From: Acanthosepion esculentum
Taxonomy: Eukaryota > Mollusca > Cephalopoda > Sepiida > Sepiidae
Direction of reading: 5' to 3'
Length of the DNA: 64,000 nt
Assembly: GCA_964036315.1 (NCBI GenBank)
Contig: OZ038480.1
Span: forward strand, 12,207,305-12,271,304
Program-made: the position numbers and the translations under genes
The notes under the pieces: model-generated
Databases searched by the model: none
Told to the model about the DNA's origin: nothing
Seen by the model: the letters and a program-made list of their open reading frames with translations, nothing else
In this document: piece after piece, positions 1 to 9,034 of the stretch
How the letters are laid out: every line of letters starts with the position of its first letter
Position numbering within the stretch: the first letter of the stretch is position 1

Positions 1-370
1 ATTCTCGGCTGGGCACGTCAGGGTGACGTGAGTAGTGAGGGAAGAGTTATACTGGGACACGTACAGCCACCCACACGATCAAGGGTCTGACCACCAGGTC
101 CAGTTCAGTCGGCAATGTTGTCTGAGTTGTATTGAACTTGTAACCCTGTCGGATGTTATTTGAGGGAATGATATGGCCCACGTTATTAACATCTATTAGA
201 ATTCTCACAGAAGATGTGAATGAAAGCGAACAAAAACATGAAGAAAGACAAGGATATTCAAGAGAAACAGCAAATATCTTTTCAAAGAAAATTGTACATA
301 TTTTCAACAAGAAAACCGTTATTGGATAAAACCACCGTCAGCCTTGAGTATAACGTTGATCTAGCTTCGG

Positions 371-372
<2 letters not shown>
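1..372. other. No recognisable gene
   Basis: Mixed-composition sequence before the first (TA)n tract. Short open frames occur on both strands but show no domain, codon signal or repeat family that I recognise. Confidence 0.5.

Positions 373-413
<41 letters not shown>
373..413. repeat. (TA)n microsatellite
   Basis: Pure TA dinucleotide run that abuts the left arm of the foldback at 413-591. Confidence 0.97.
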
Positions 414-416
<3 letters not shown>

Positions 417-734
417 CTCAAACACTAATATTCCGTGGTTATAATTTATTACATTGGAATGGTAATCACGATCCAATTCATTGGGCCTACAATTCAAAAT
501 GCTTTTGGAATTTGTAGGTCTGATGAATTGGATCGTGATTACGATTCCAATATAATAAATTATAACCATGGAATATTAATGTTTGAGCCTTTTATATTAT
601 ATTCTTACTCTGTCCTGGACATTGAGTTCTACCTGTATTCTATCATGTTGGGAATTTATGTATATATGTGGTATATATATATAGATAATATTAGTGGTCA
701 ATATATATATATATATATATATATTGACCACTAA

Positions 735-742
<8 letters not shown>
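413..742. repeat. Foldback repeat family F1, copy 1
   Basis: Two arms of about 83 bp (413-495 and 509-591) are near-perfect reverse complements around a 13-bp spacer. A conserved tail follows (about 592-665, containing CTGTCCTGGACATTGAGTT). A second palindrome at about 685-742 has GATAATATTAGTGGTCAA arms around a (TA)n core. Related copies lie at 24735-25000 and 52239-52500, so this is an interspersed family. No transposase is visible. Confidence 0.8.
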
Positions 743-766
<24 letters not shown>

Positions 767-861
767 CTCTCTCTATATATATACATATATATGTGTGTGT
801 GTGTGTGTGTGAAATGTGTTTTTATATATATATGTATGTAAAATGTGTACATATATATAAA

Positions 862-908
<47 letters not shown>

Positions 909-1000
909 ACTTTTATATATATTATTTATATATTACATATGCAATTTTTATATATATTATTTATATATTAAATATGCAGGGTCACAAACTCACATCAATC

Positions 1001-1045
<45 letters not shown>

Positions 1046-1046
1046 C
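740..1046. repeat. Microsatellite cluster (ATCT, GT, TA)
   Basis: (ATCT)n at 740-775, (TG)n near 791-811, and (TA)n at about 864-905 and 1003-1044. Between them, 970-1000 contains a CACAAACTCACATCAATCC segment. The same segment follows the hammerhead-like repeats near 26.5 kb and, in part, 28.1 kb. Confidence 0.9.
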
Positions 1047-1126
1047 GCATTTAGACCGCGTTTGACATATGTAACTTATACTTACATCGGATGCGAGAAT
1101 TATTGATTAAAAGAGAGGGTGAAAAA

Positions 1127-1640
1127 TTAATGGCACCGAAATCCAAAGCATTCCAAAACCTAAGCAAAGTACTCACAAATAGAAAAAATGCCGTTAGAAA
1201 CAAATGAAAATAGTACTGGACTTTTGTGTAATATCACGCCTCTCTTATGGCAGTGAATGTCGGACAATCTCCTCAGAGATGATGAGAAATCTGGAGGTAA
1301 GAGAAATGAGTTTCTACAGAAGGATGCTGGGAATTTCATGGTTGGACCGCACAAAATGCGGAGAAGTCTTAAGAAAAAAAAGGAAACAAAAATATACTTG
1401 TGCATAGAATGGTATCGCTGAAATTTCTAAGACACAATGAGGAAGACGGGCTTGGAGAATTTGACACATACATGGCCTAGAAGGTCGGAGAAAGCAGCTG
1501 GGTAAGTAGCTGACGAGCTTGTGTGAATGAATGGTGTACAGAAGGTGGGAGGATTGGCAAAGGGACAAGCGCTGCTAATCAATGGATAGGAGAATGGGTG
1601 ATCACGGCTCTCCACAACCAACGTACTGATGGGACACGGC
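1127..1640 (+). pseudogene. LINE (RTE/CR1-like) reverse transcriptase C-terminal fragment
   Basis: Broken plus-strand reading across shifted frames. An early piece reads KSKAFQNLSKVLTNRK. Then 1204-1407 gives LSYGSECRTISSEM and FYRRMLGISWLDRTK. These match the conserved region after the palm domain of non-LTR reverse transcriptases (LYGSE.WT..., ...RRML.I.W..R..N..VL). Frameshifts and stops make it non-functional, and the catalytic FADD region is absent. It is a 5'-truncated LINE, the usual product of target-primed reverse transcription. A related 3' piece lies at 3130-3440. The clade assignment is uncertain. Confidence 0.75.
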
Positions 1641-2075
1641 ACATAGGGGAAGAAAGAGAACAAAACCCAAACCCGGATACGCTTCTTGCATTCAGTCCAT
1701 AAATAAGTGCAATCAAATGAAAATAATCTACTTAACTCCGGATATATTTTGGCTTTATCCGGAGGGTAGGGCAGAAAGAATGAAAAATAGAAAATAATGC
1801 AGGAAAGCAAAATCAATTTTCGGGTTTCATCTTGAAAGACTTTCGTGATAACTTTCTTGTATCGCCGACCATTACTGATAGAAAATTAATCATTTGAAAA
1901 ATCCAGAAAGATAGGACAGATGTAATTTAAAAAAAAAAAAAAATTGTTTTCAAATAAAAACGTTTCTTTAAATTTATTTCACCTCAAGCAAGGCAACAAA
2001 GACACTAAGAGAGAGAACAATAAAAGAACAGGAATTAAGAAGACAGAAGATAACGATTGGTACTGCATGTAAATT
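1641..2075. other. No gene seen
   Basis: AT-rich DNA with an A-run near 1927-1943. It may hold the decayed 3' end of the LINE fragment upstream. I recognise nothing else. Confidence 0.4.
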
Positions 2076-2079
2076 TTTG

Positions 2080-2660
2080 GTTGGTTTGGATTGTTTTGTT
2101 TTGTTTTACGGCATATCAACAGCTCAGTGGGTTATTTAACGCCGACAACATCTTTATTGCTGGTAATATTTTTTCCCTTCAAAAATGTATTGCTGGTAAT
2201 ATTATTTTTCAAAAAATGTATTGCTGGTAATATTTTTTCAAACTGTATTACTGGTAAAATTCTTTTTTCAAAAAAACGTATTGCTGGCAATATTTTTTTC
2301 AAAATGTATTGCTAGTAATTTTTTTTTTCAAAAAATGTATTGCTGGTAACATTTTTTTCAATGATGTATCGCCGGTAATACTTTTTTTTTTTCAAAAATA
2401 TATTGCTGGTTATAATTTTTTTCCCCCCAAATGTATTGCTGTTAATAAAATCTATTTTTACAATTTCGTAATTTTTTGAGCCCATTTTGGAGATTAACTA
2501 TTTGCCCATATCTGGGACCCTAACCCTCTCTGGGTGAGAACGAACCTGGGAACACTATCAATTAAGAGGTGGTTCCACGAACCTCAAAACCACCCGATCA
2601 GAGGCCTTGTCAGATGTAGTTTATCGTCATACCAAGGACGCCTCATTGGGCAGGGAGGGT
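2080..2660 (+). repeat. Interspersed repeat S6 with internal ~30-bp minisatellite
   Basis: It starts with a TTTGTTTTACGGCATATCAAC-type head and a GGGTTATTTAACGCCGACAAC segment. About ten imperfect copies follow of a ~30-bp unit built on TATTGCTGGTAATATTTTTT and CAAAAATG. The 3' part (about 2480-2660) reads TTTGCCCATA...CTGGGACCCTAACC, then AAGAGGTGGTTCCACG and TTATCGTCATACC. The same order recurs at 9585-9930 and 22535-23215, with partial copies at 6710, 35300 and 40745. tRNA boxes and coding sequence were not identified. Confidence 0.8.
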
Positions 2661-2699
2661 CTAATCCTTCTGCAGAGGTGCGGTCGGCGTATTCTGAAA

Positions 2700-2836
2700 C
2701 CCCAGCCGTCAGGACAATTAAATCTTTGAAGATCAAACCTGACTGGAAAGCAAAAATTCGGAAGAGTGTTCCACAAGCGAGAAGTAAAAATGCCGACATA
2801 GAACTTACATCTAATCATAATTGTTTTGGCAAACAT
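2700..2836 (-). pseudogene. Possible LINE C-terminal scrap
   Basis: The minus-strand translation contains TSRLWNTLPNFCFPVRFDL, resembling the (PRTSRLWNSLP..CFP..Y+L) motif near the C terminus of Jockey/CR1-type LINE ORF2 proteins. Better copies are at 6104-6540, 9148-9520 and 38960-39434. It is short and embedded next to repeat S6. Confidence 0.5.
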
Positions 2837-3129
2837 TTTAATACTACTATGTTTCTATAAAGGGAAAAATGTCCTCCCCCACACAAACACACATAGACGT
2901 ACGCACTGACACATAAACACACACATAAATGCTGTGTGAGCAATATATGCATATATTGTTCACATTGCATTTCTCTCAAGAAAACTGAGATTATGCAAAA
3001 ATGATTAAAAGCTTTCGAGGTTCTTCACATTAAAAGACGGCAACTCACCGTTAATTAGATGAGTTTCAATCTGGCATGTGTTAAAATACGGTAATGTCAT
3101 TTTGGTCACATGTAGCTTTAATCTGTTCC

Positions 3130-3440
3130 CCCAATAGATCATGAAACTGACGTTCATTGAGGAAGCTTATACTTAACATCAGGAAGAGGTAGAAGAAATT
3201 TCTGGGACACGTAATGAGAAAGAAGGGCCTGGAGAATCTGATACTCACAGGTCGAATAGAAGGAAAAAGAGACAAGCGAAAGCAACGCATGACATACCTG
3301 GCGAGCATAAGTAAGTGGATGGCAGAACGTGGTCTGGGGAGTTGACAGAGGCACGAAACTTATTGAGAGCTACAAGGGATAGGGGGAAGTGGAGAGCCAT
3401 GATCGCCCACGTCCTAAAAGGACACAGCACATAAAAAGAA
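3130..3440 (+). pseudogene. LINE (RTE/CR1-like) ORF C-terminal fragment
   Basis: Plus-strand translation over shifted frames gives KFLGHVMRKKGLENL, LTGRIEGKRDKRKQRMTYL and WRAMIAHVLKG. This is the C-terminal tail pattern of RTE/CR1-type LINE ORFs (K..F.GH..R...LE..ILTG+IEG+R.RGR.R). It could be the displaced 3' continuation of the fragment at 1127-1640, since both are on the plus strand. In-frame stops show decay. Confidence 0.75.
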
Positions 3441-3897
3441 AGAGCCTTTCAAAGTATAAACGCTCCACGGGCTATCTCTCGGCTTCTACTTTCAGTCCTT
3501 GAAAATGAAAAATTTTGATCAAAATAAAGCGAAATTTCTAGTTTTCACAAAATTTTTCTGTGACTTCAGAACACCAATATATAAAAATGTTACTATTTTT
3601 TACAATCTCTAATAGAGTTAAATTAGCCAAGTTGAAACAAATTTCAATCGTAAAATTACCTAAATAATTACATCATTTTAATGGACATTAAATATCTGAT
3701 AATTAATTTTTATCATTAATACAAATTAATAATCAAAAGATCTCGTTCCGCCTGAAGAGGCCGAATTTTGAGATGGAAAATCCTTAAGAATGGGTAGAAA
3801 ATAAAAGAAAAAAAATTGTTTTTATCCATGCGTTCGCCATAATCCATTATCGGATATTATTTTCGAAACATACTGAGCGGTTTTTAAATGACAATAA

Positions 3898-3898
<1 letters not shown>
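3441..3898. other. AT-rich DNA, no gene seen
   Basis: Low-complexity AT-rich sequence with no motif I recognise. Confidence 0.5.

Positions 3899-3969
<71 letters not shown>
3899..3969. repeat. (TA)n microsatellite
   Basis: About 70 bp of pure TA. Confidence 0.98.
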
Positions 3970-3971
<2 letters not shown>

Positions 3972-4182
3972 TAACTATACTCGTGTCGAAAAACCTTCGT
4001 ATTCTTGATTTAACAATAGCCAAATCAATCTCGAAGGAAAAAAAGGTTTTAAAAAAGAAAGAGCCAGGAACAGGAAAGTCTGTCGAAAATAATCGCACAG
4101 ATACAGGTTCAAGGCCCAAAGAAAAAAACCCGATACGAGTAAACAACTAACTAAAGAGCTCCATACAAAGGTAGAGCAGACC

Positions 4183-4305
4183 TAGTCAAACCTAATGAGC
4201 CAGACAAACCTAGCAAGGTTTCACTTAGGCAGATCGTCAAGGTCAGCTGATCCTAACCATGAGCCTAAGTGAAACCTTGCTAGGTTTGTCTGGCTCATTA
4301 GGTTT

Positions 4306-4310
<5 letters not shown>
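4183..4310. repeat. Perfect 48-bp inverted repeat (foldback F2)
   Basis: Arms 4183-4230 and 4263-4310 are exact reverse complements separated by 32 bp, and a (TA)n tract follows immediately. Read on the minus strand from the spacer into the left arm, the order is a TTGACGA box, a short stem, a GAAA box, and ACCT/AGGT pairing with a 4-nt loop. That is the order of a hammerhead ribozyme, with the first core C changed to T. Confidence 0.9.
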
Positions 4311-4351
<41 letters not shown>

Positions 4352-4355
<4 letters not shown>

Positions 4356-4507
4356 ATGAAATATAGTTTTAAGGTGTGCTATATTGTGGGATAAAGTGCT
4401 CAGTATCAGAGATAGAGCGTATGTAAATATAAATGTAAAAGTGAACATTGAAGTCAACACTCAGAGGCGACAGGCTGTTTCATGCTAGACGCCATCGTCA
4501 GGCCGCC
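4352..4507 (-). repeat. Repeat family R1, copy with hammerhead motif
   Basis: Copy of a ~150-bp family that recurs at 4543-4684, 4687-4746, 10600-10690, 45661-45795, 50401-50540, 50570-50700 and 52560-52690. Shared landmarks on the plus strand here are GTGCTCAGTATCAGAGATAGAGCG and GTGAACATTGAAGTCAACAC split around short differences. A hammerhead motif lies at 4463-4507 on the minus strand. Nearly every copy abuts a (TA)n tract. Confidence 0.85.
4463..4507 (-). ncRNA. Hammerhead ribozyme motif (R1 type)
   Basis: Minus strand: stem I strand 4506-4502, CTGACGA box 4501-4495, stem II region 4494-4482, GAAA 4481-4478, stem III ACA/TGT with loop GCC ending in the GTC cleavage triplet (4477-4469), stem I return GCC 4468-4466. 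The core matches the CUGANGA/GAAA/UH consensus. Stem II keeps only two clear G-C pairs, so activity is doubtful. Confidence 0.7.
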
Positions 4508-4542
4508 TGATATATATCTATATATATGTATGTGTGTGTGTA

Positions 4543-4745
4543 TGAAGAAATATAGTTTAAGGTTGAAATATTTATACGATAAAGTGTTCAATATCAGAGA
4601 AAGAGCGTGTGTAAATATAAAAGTGAACATTGAAGTCAACACACAGAGACGACAGACTGTTTCATGCTAAACAGCAATCATCAGTTCTGATGATTGCGTT
4701 TGGCACGGAACAGTCTGTCGCCTCTGATTGTTGACTTCAATGTTC

Positions 4746-4746
<1 letters not shown>
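4543..4746. repeat. R1 copies in head-to-head inversion, each with a hammerhead motif
   Basis: Minus-strand copy: CTGATGA 4684-4678, stem II TGCT/AGCA (4677-4664), GAAA 4663-4660, stem III ending in GTC (4659-4651). Its core is intact but stem I is weak. A plus-strand copy begins 2 bp away (CTGATGA 4687-4693), but its GAAA box has become GGAA. The two 5' ends meet, forming a palindrome. Confidence 0.75.

Positions 4747-4747
<1 letters not shown>

Positions 4748-4803
<56 letters not shown>
4748..4803. repeat. (TA)n microsatellite
   Basis: TA run bordering the plus-strand R1 copy. Confidence 0.97.
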
Positions 4804-4811
<8 letters not shown>

Positions 4812-5391
4812 ACGAATGAAGTATAAAAGTGTATTGTTCGACCGCCCTCTGGATTGGCAAATAGCATCTGATTTAGAAGGTCGTCTCGTATTTCTAAAAT
4901 GAAATCGTTTTTAACTGACAAGCGTCTAGATTTTTGTTATCTGGCTGATAAATCCGAAAATAGTGCATGTTGTTAAGCGATCTAAACCAGCTATTCCTTT
5001 CGGATACAATATCTAGTTGGCTGATGAGGGGAATTAAAAAAAAAAGACGAAAGTCTGGAATACGTGGGTGAATAGAAAAGCTTAGCCGATAGATTTCCTA
5101 TTACGTTTCGATGTCGTGGTTTCGTGGCGAAATGTAAACCGCAAAAATATTTGACGTTTCTAGGAAGTAAATTCTCCGATAGGAAGTATCTTACAAAACC
5201 CCTGAACCAGGCAAAGATTGCATTCAGTTTGGTGTGACAAACATATGATAAGCCACACGATCGAAATATTTCAGCTGAAAAAAATGAGGTAATATTGTGA
5301 GGTAATGTTGGGGCATTTTGGATTTAGTGGCAATGATTTTACAGCCCCGAAACATTGCCTGAGATCAAGGTCATCATGTTAATAGTATTAC
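4804..5391. other. No gene seen
   Basis: Mixed-composition DNA. Short open frames show no recognisable domain and no shared repeat was noticed. Confidence 0.45.
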
Positions 5392-5663
5392 TGTTGTGGT
5401 GGGATCCACCTAATCTGCATAGGTGACTACCAACTATATAAATAGTGGTTGGTACCGGAAGACGAGGAGAGGAGGAATCACGAGATCCAACGAGAGACTC
5501 TGATCGACTGCGACTAGTCAACACATTCTCCAGGAACGTCTTCCCAAAAATATACAGAAATACTATATGTACTTATTGTGTACACTTTCTTGTTATAATA
5601 CATTCTTGTTCTAAGTACATTTTGTGTTGCATTATTATTCCATGCATTAGGCGAGATTCAACA
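5392..5663 (+). mobile_element. Solo-LTR-like repeat, copy 1
   Basis: The 272-bp segment begins TGTTG and ends CAACA, a 5-bp inverted terminal pair typical of LTRs. A TATATAAATA box lies near 5436. A second copy at 45865-46134 (270 bp) has the same ends and strong similarity throughout, including CATTCTCCAGGAACG and GTGTTGCATTATTATTCCATG. No matching target-site duplication is visible at 5387-5391 versus 5664-5668. No gag, pol or primer-binding site was recognised, so solo LTR is an inference from structure. Confidence 0.6.
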
Positions 5664-6103
5664 ATGAGTCAAGACTCAACAATTACCAAGGATGGTTTCA
5701 ACATCACTGTGACAGTTGAATTTCAGTAGTGTGTACGGACATATGTATCACCATATTACGTTCAAGTACCTACAGTAACCTCAGTAACAACAGTGCCATT
5801 TAATACAGTACCTACTGGAACGAAAGACAAACAAATATTCGATATTATTCTCAAAAAAAAAAAAAAAACTCACAGTAAATATAGTATATTTAACTACAAA
5901 ATAAAATATGTCTAGAAAATATTTAAAAAGTGTACAAGAGTTATTGTAATCTCTGTAATGTATCTAATATTGCTATATTCGTTTTTAATGTTGTCAATCT
6001 CTGTGGTGTCATTCTACACATGAAATCATTTATACAGTAGACGTATATATCTTTTTAAGCGTTTCACCCCAAGCAAGGCTGGAAGCCACTAGCACGCAAG
6101 GGG
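5664..6103. other. No gene seen
   Basis: AT-rich. A short open frame starting ATGAGTCAAGACTC lies directly after the LTR-like repeat and ends near 5729. It could be an internal remnant of the same element but has no recognisable domain. Confidence 0.4.
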
Positions 6104-6540
6104 TTACAGAGAGTTGGAGCGAGAGCAAATAGGAGTGATAGAGGAAAGGATGAAGAGAAGGATAGGGTATAGATCAGGGCATCTGGAGACGTCGATTGAC
6201 ATTACATTTGAATAGTTGGAGATTATAGCTATCAGGGAAACAGGAAAAAGGGAGGGAGTTCCACGGGCGAGAAGTGCGAGACATGAAGCTATTGGAGTAG
6301 AAGAGACGGCTACATTTAATCGTTTCGACAGTGAAAGGGTGTGAGCGAGATGCCAGCCTAGAAGAAAGCTTAAATTCATGAAGTCTGGGAACCAGCGAAA
6401 GCAGCTCCTCGGAGCAGTTACCGTGAAATTATTTATAAAAAAGACAGGGGGAGGCAACAGCACGTCTTTTGAGAGAGCGACTGCAGACGAGATGCCAGAT
6501 CAGGGCCAATTACTTTGCATATCCGTCTCTGGATTTTATC
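6104..6540 (-). pseudogene. Jockey/CR1-like LINE ORF C-terminal fragment
   Basis: The minus-strand sequence is a diverged copy of those at 9148-9520 and 38960-39434, and it aligns over the whole length at DNA level (shared GACGTCGATTGACATTACATTTG-type and GGAGTTCCAC segments). Family features such as the CLFYKY..G.CS.EL block and the WNSLP block fall in different frames because of indels. Non-functional 5'-truncated LINE. Confidence 0.65.
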
Positions 6541-6709
6541 AAGAACTTTTAGACAAACAGAAGGGGCACCGTACCATATATGGCAGCAATACTCTATGCA
6601 AGGGCGAATTTAAATTTGAAATTTAACGTTCCGCCGCCCGCCAAAAAACATTTGTCTACGATATTTGCAACATTTAGATCTTGATAATGACCTAGATGAT
6701 CGATTTAAT

Positions 6710-6965
6710 TTGATTCGTTTTTACGGCTTATCAACCCTTTGCAGGTTATTTAAAGCCAGAAAGCATTTTTACATTGTAAGAAATATTTTTTTAGTTAATA
6801 ATGGTTTAGTGATACAAATCTTACTAATTAACCCATAGCTGGAGGGAGAAGAGGTGGATTCACGCCTTTCTTTTCGATTAACAATTTCGATCCATTATAC
6901 GTTACACGATCCATATATCCAAGCTTACGGTATTCCTAAGCGGTCACCCATCTATATCACCGAGT
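6710..6965 (+). repeat. Diverged S6 head plus S4-type SINE fragment
   Basis: TTTTTACGGCTTATCAACCC and GGTTATTTAAAGCC mark an S6 head. From about 6830, ACCCATAGCTGGAGGGAGAAG and GTGGATTCACGCC match the S4 SINE tail seen at 36350 and 53850. Confidence 0.6.
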
Positions 6966-7489
6966 CTATATCCACTTCAAAAGGATTATTTTCAGCATCA
7001 AGATTCAAAAGATGTAATGACATAGTTTATGTCAAGTGGATTTTCGGGGGTCAGTCGAATAAACTGGAGGTCAGCCAAAGCATGCATTACAGTAATTAAC
7101 AAATCGCTAAGTGGAAGGAGATATTAACTTTTCGATGAAATACAAAAATGTTTCTGACCTCGTAATTGGAGGGGGGAATGTGGTTAAATAGATAAGTTAA
7201 AATTCATCAACTTACATAAAAATCATAATTAGTCAATAATGATTAGAATGTTTTTTTTTTTAACTTAGCATAAACAAAAAATACACGTACACACACATGC
7301 GAAGTGATAAAAATATCGGGACTGTCACTAGGGTAACAAAGCTAAAGTACCCTAAGTGAAGCCACTTGGCACAGATTGACTTTAACCTCTATCGCGCATG
7401 CTCACTAAGTTATAACGTTCTCGCTCACTTCCTTTGTTCATAGCAGTGCTTAGAAGGGAAGTGTGTAGAATGTGGTCATCTTACCACAA
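6966..7489. other. No gene seen
   Basis: No recognisable coding or RNA feature. A T-run lies near 7251-7262. Confidence 0.45.
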
Positions 7490-7910
7490 GATCCTATCAG
7501 TGAGCAGACGAAGGCCGAAGCGTATAACGGTCTAAACGTCGTGTATATGACAATAAAGACATCCTATCAGTGAGCATAACTTATTTCCATTATTTACAAT
7601 GTTCGGGCTATTATCCCCATCTTTATTGTCATATTCACGACGTTTAGACCGTTGTACGCTCCGGCCTTCTTTAGGCGTATGGAATTTCGAAGTGAACCCT
7701 TTATTACATCCATCGGGGTAGATTGTTCTAGTTCCACGTTTCATGCCTGTCAGTTATCTTCCTTTATCTCATCTCTCAAAGTTTTTGTTGTTTTGTTCAC
7801 CGCTGATATAGCCAGGAATTTAACTTACAACTATTTGGGTCAAGTCACTGGATCTAATGAACGCTTTTATTCACTAGTCCATGTGTTTTTGTGGGAGTTA
7901 ACAAACACAC
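7490..7910 (-). repeat. SINE family S5, diverged copy with inverted tail units
   Basis: Read on the minus strand, the 5' part (7910-7740) has the S5 SINE body, including AGATCCAGTGACTTGACCC and GTTCCACG-type landmarks. The 3' tail (7690-7600) has the GAAGGCCGGAGCGTACAACGG motif. A second, plus-strand tail unit at 7508-7560 makes an inverted pair. The tail motif resembles a hammerhead core but reads CTAAAGA and TAAA here, so it is degraded. Confidence 0.65.
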
Positions 7911-7912
7911 TC

Positions 7913-7915
<3 letters not shown>

Positions 7916-7980
<65 letters not shown>
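7916..7980. repeat. (TA)n microsatellite
   Basis: Lies immediately 3' (minus strand) of the hammerhead motif at 7981-8023. Confidence 0.97.
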
Positions 7981-7982
<2 letters not shown>

Positions 7983-8044
7983 ACAGACAAACTGTTTCGC
8001 TGTATCACAGCTCATGAGCGTGGTTAGACGTCCGGTTGCCTCTA

Positions 8045-8112
8045 TCTAGCTAGGATTAAAACCAGACTGAATTGGCGTCAGTCGGGGATTCTACCACTAA
8101 GCCGTTGGCGCA
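8045..8112 (-). ncRNA. tRNA-like SINE head (pol III A and B boxes)
   Basis: The minus strand holds A-box-like CGGCTTAGTGGTAGAAT and B-box-like GGTTTTAATCC about 30 nt apart, as in tRNA-derived SINEs. It no longer folds as a clean tRNA, so it is called a promoter head and not a tRNA gene. Confidence 0.6.
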
Positions 8113-8296
8113 ACCCAAGGATGAAAGTGAATTTAAGCGTATTTATTTTTAGATAAACACACAGAGACTGGGAGAACTCGATTCGATTTACCCAAGAGTC
8201 TTACATTATTAGCCGTAATAGTCACTGTTTACAAACCCACACTTCCTCCCCAGAGAGCTCAACTGAATTAAATTTTTCACGAGCATATATATTATC

Positions 8297-8341
8297 ATCC
8301 ACAGACACTGTTTCGCTGTAGCACAGCTCATCAGTGTGGTT
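8297..8341 (-). ncRNA. Canonical type I hammerhead ribozyme
   Basis: Every conserved element is present on the minus strand. Stem I is CCACA (8339-8335) with TGTGG (8303-8299), five pairs. The CTGATGA box is 8334-8328. Stem II is GCTGT/ACAGC with a 3-nt loop (8327-8315), five pairs. The GAAA box is 8314-8311. Stem III is two pairs with loop AGT, ending in the GTC cleavage triplet (8310-8304). The very short stem III is typical of retroelement-borne animal hammerheads, which often cut best as dimers. This is the best-formed ribozyme in the window. Confidence 0.9.
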
Positions 8342-8430
8342 AGACGTCCTGTTGCCTCTAGCTGGGATCGAAACCCGACGGGATTGGCATCAGTCGGGGA
8401 TTTTATAAGTATAGGATTTTTAACGTAATA

Positions 8431-9034
8431 ATTTTTATAACATTAAACATTATAACATTAAAAATATTCATATTTAATATGTGTGAGTTTGTTTTATACT
8501 AACTTTATATCCGTACAAGGCTTTTATTTTAAAACACATTCAACAAAATGCCCTAGAGGCTGTCAACAAAGCAGGTTTTGTTAAAATTGTTATAATTAAC
8601 GAAATGTCTGATACGAATGAAACAGTGTGTGTTGGGAAGGGAAGATTATTACGATAAGGGAGACAGATAACGATTGACCTTTGAAGAGATTAAGATTGTG
8701 TACACATATAAATCTATATAAAGTCTTAATTCATTCCTGCCTATAAACTTGCACATCGTCCGTTCGAGCATGCGCAGACATGTCTATACGTTGGAGTGAT
8801 TTATCGTCTAGTGATTTGGCTGATAGGGAAAATAAGGTGACTGTCCAAATGAATTTTTACGCAAATATCAAAGATCCTTGCCAACAGTTTATTATCGAGG
8901 CTAATAAACAAATGAAGGAGATAAATATGCGCTTCAGTCGGCAAACCGCAAAAGCTGACTGAAAAATGTTGTGTCGTCTGATGTCAGGTAGAAATCTGCA
9001 CCATACCCTTACTTCGGTCTAGTGACCTTTTTTC
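8431..9034. other. Mostly featureless; one short ORF with an upstream TATA-like box
   Basis: A 60-codon plus-strand frame at 8780-8962 begins MSIRWSDLSSSDLADRENK and ends RFSRQTAKAD. It has normal amino-acid complexity, unlike the AT-repeat frames around it. A TATATAAAG lies about 65 bp upstream (near 8715). I recognise no family. It may be a gag-like or other retroelement fragment, or chance. Confidence 0.35.

Larger units (their letters stand above)
7981..8430 (-). mobile_element. Tandem tRNA-headed hammerhead element (retrozyme/SINE-like)
   Basis: Two direct copies on the minus strand. Each has a tRNA-like head followed by GAGGCAAC...GGACG(T)CTAACCAC and a hammerhead motif. Copy 1 head is 8112-8045, with an A-box-like CGGCTTAGTGGTAGAAT and a B-box-like GGTTTTAATCC. 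Its ribozyme is 8023-7981, where the core G5 is changed to C (CTCATGA). Copy 2 head is about 8420-8360 (B-box GTTTCGATCCC, 5' truncated), and its ribozyme 8341-8297 is intact. The distance between equivalent cleavage positions is 318 nt (8303-7986). Tandem monomers cut by hammerheads are the known architecture of retrozymes; a tRNA pol III promoter would make this SINE-like. A third copy is at 11085-11345. Confidence 0.75.

Noticed and set aside
4810..5390. Possible coding exon
   Set aside because: No open frame of useful length and no splice-bounded domain could be recognised.
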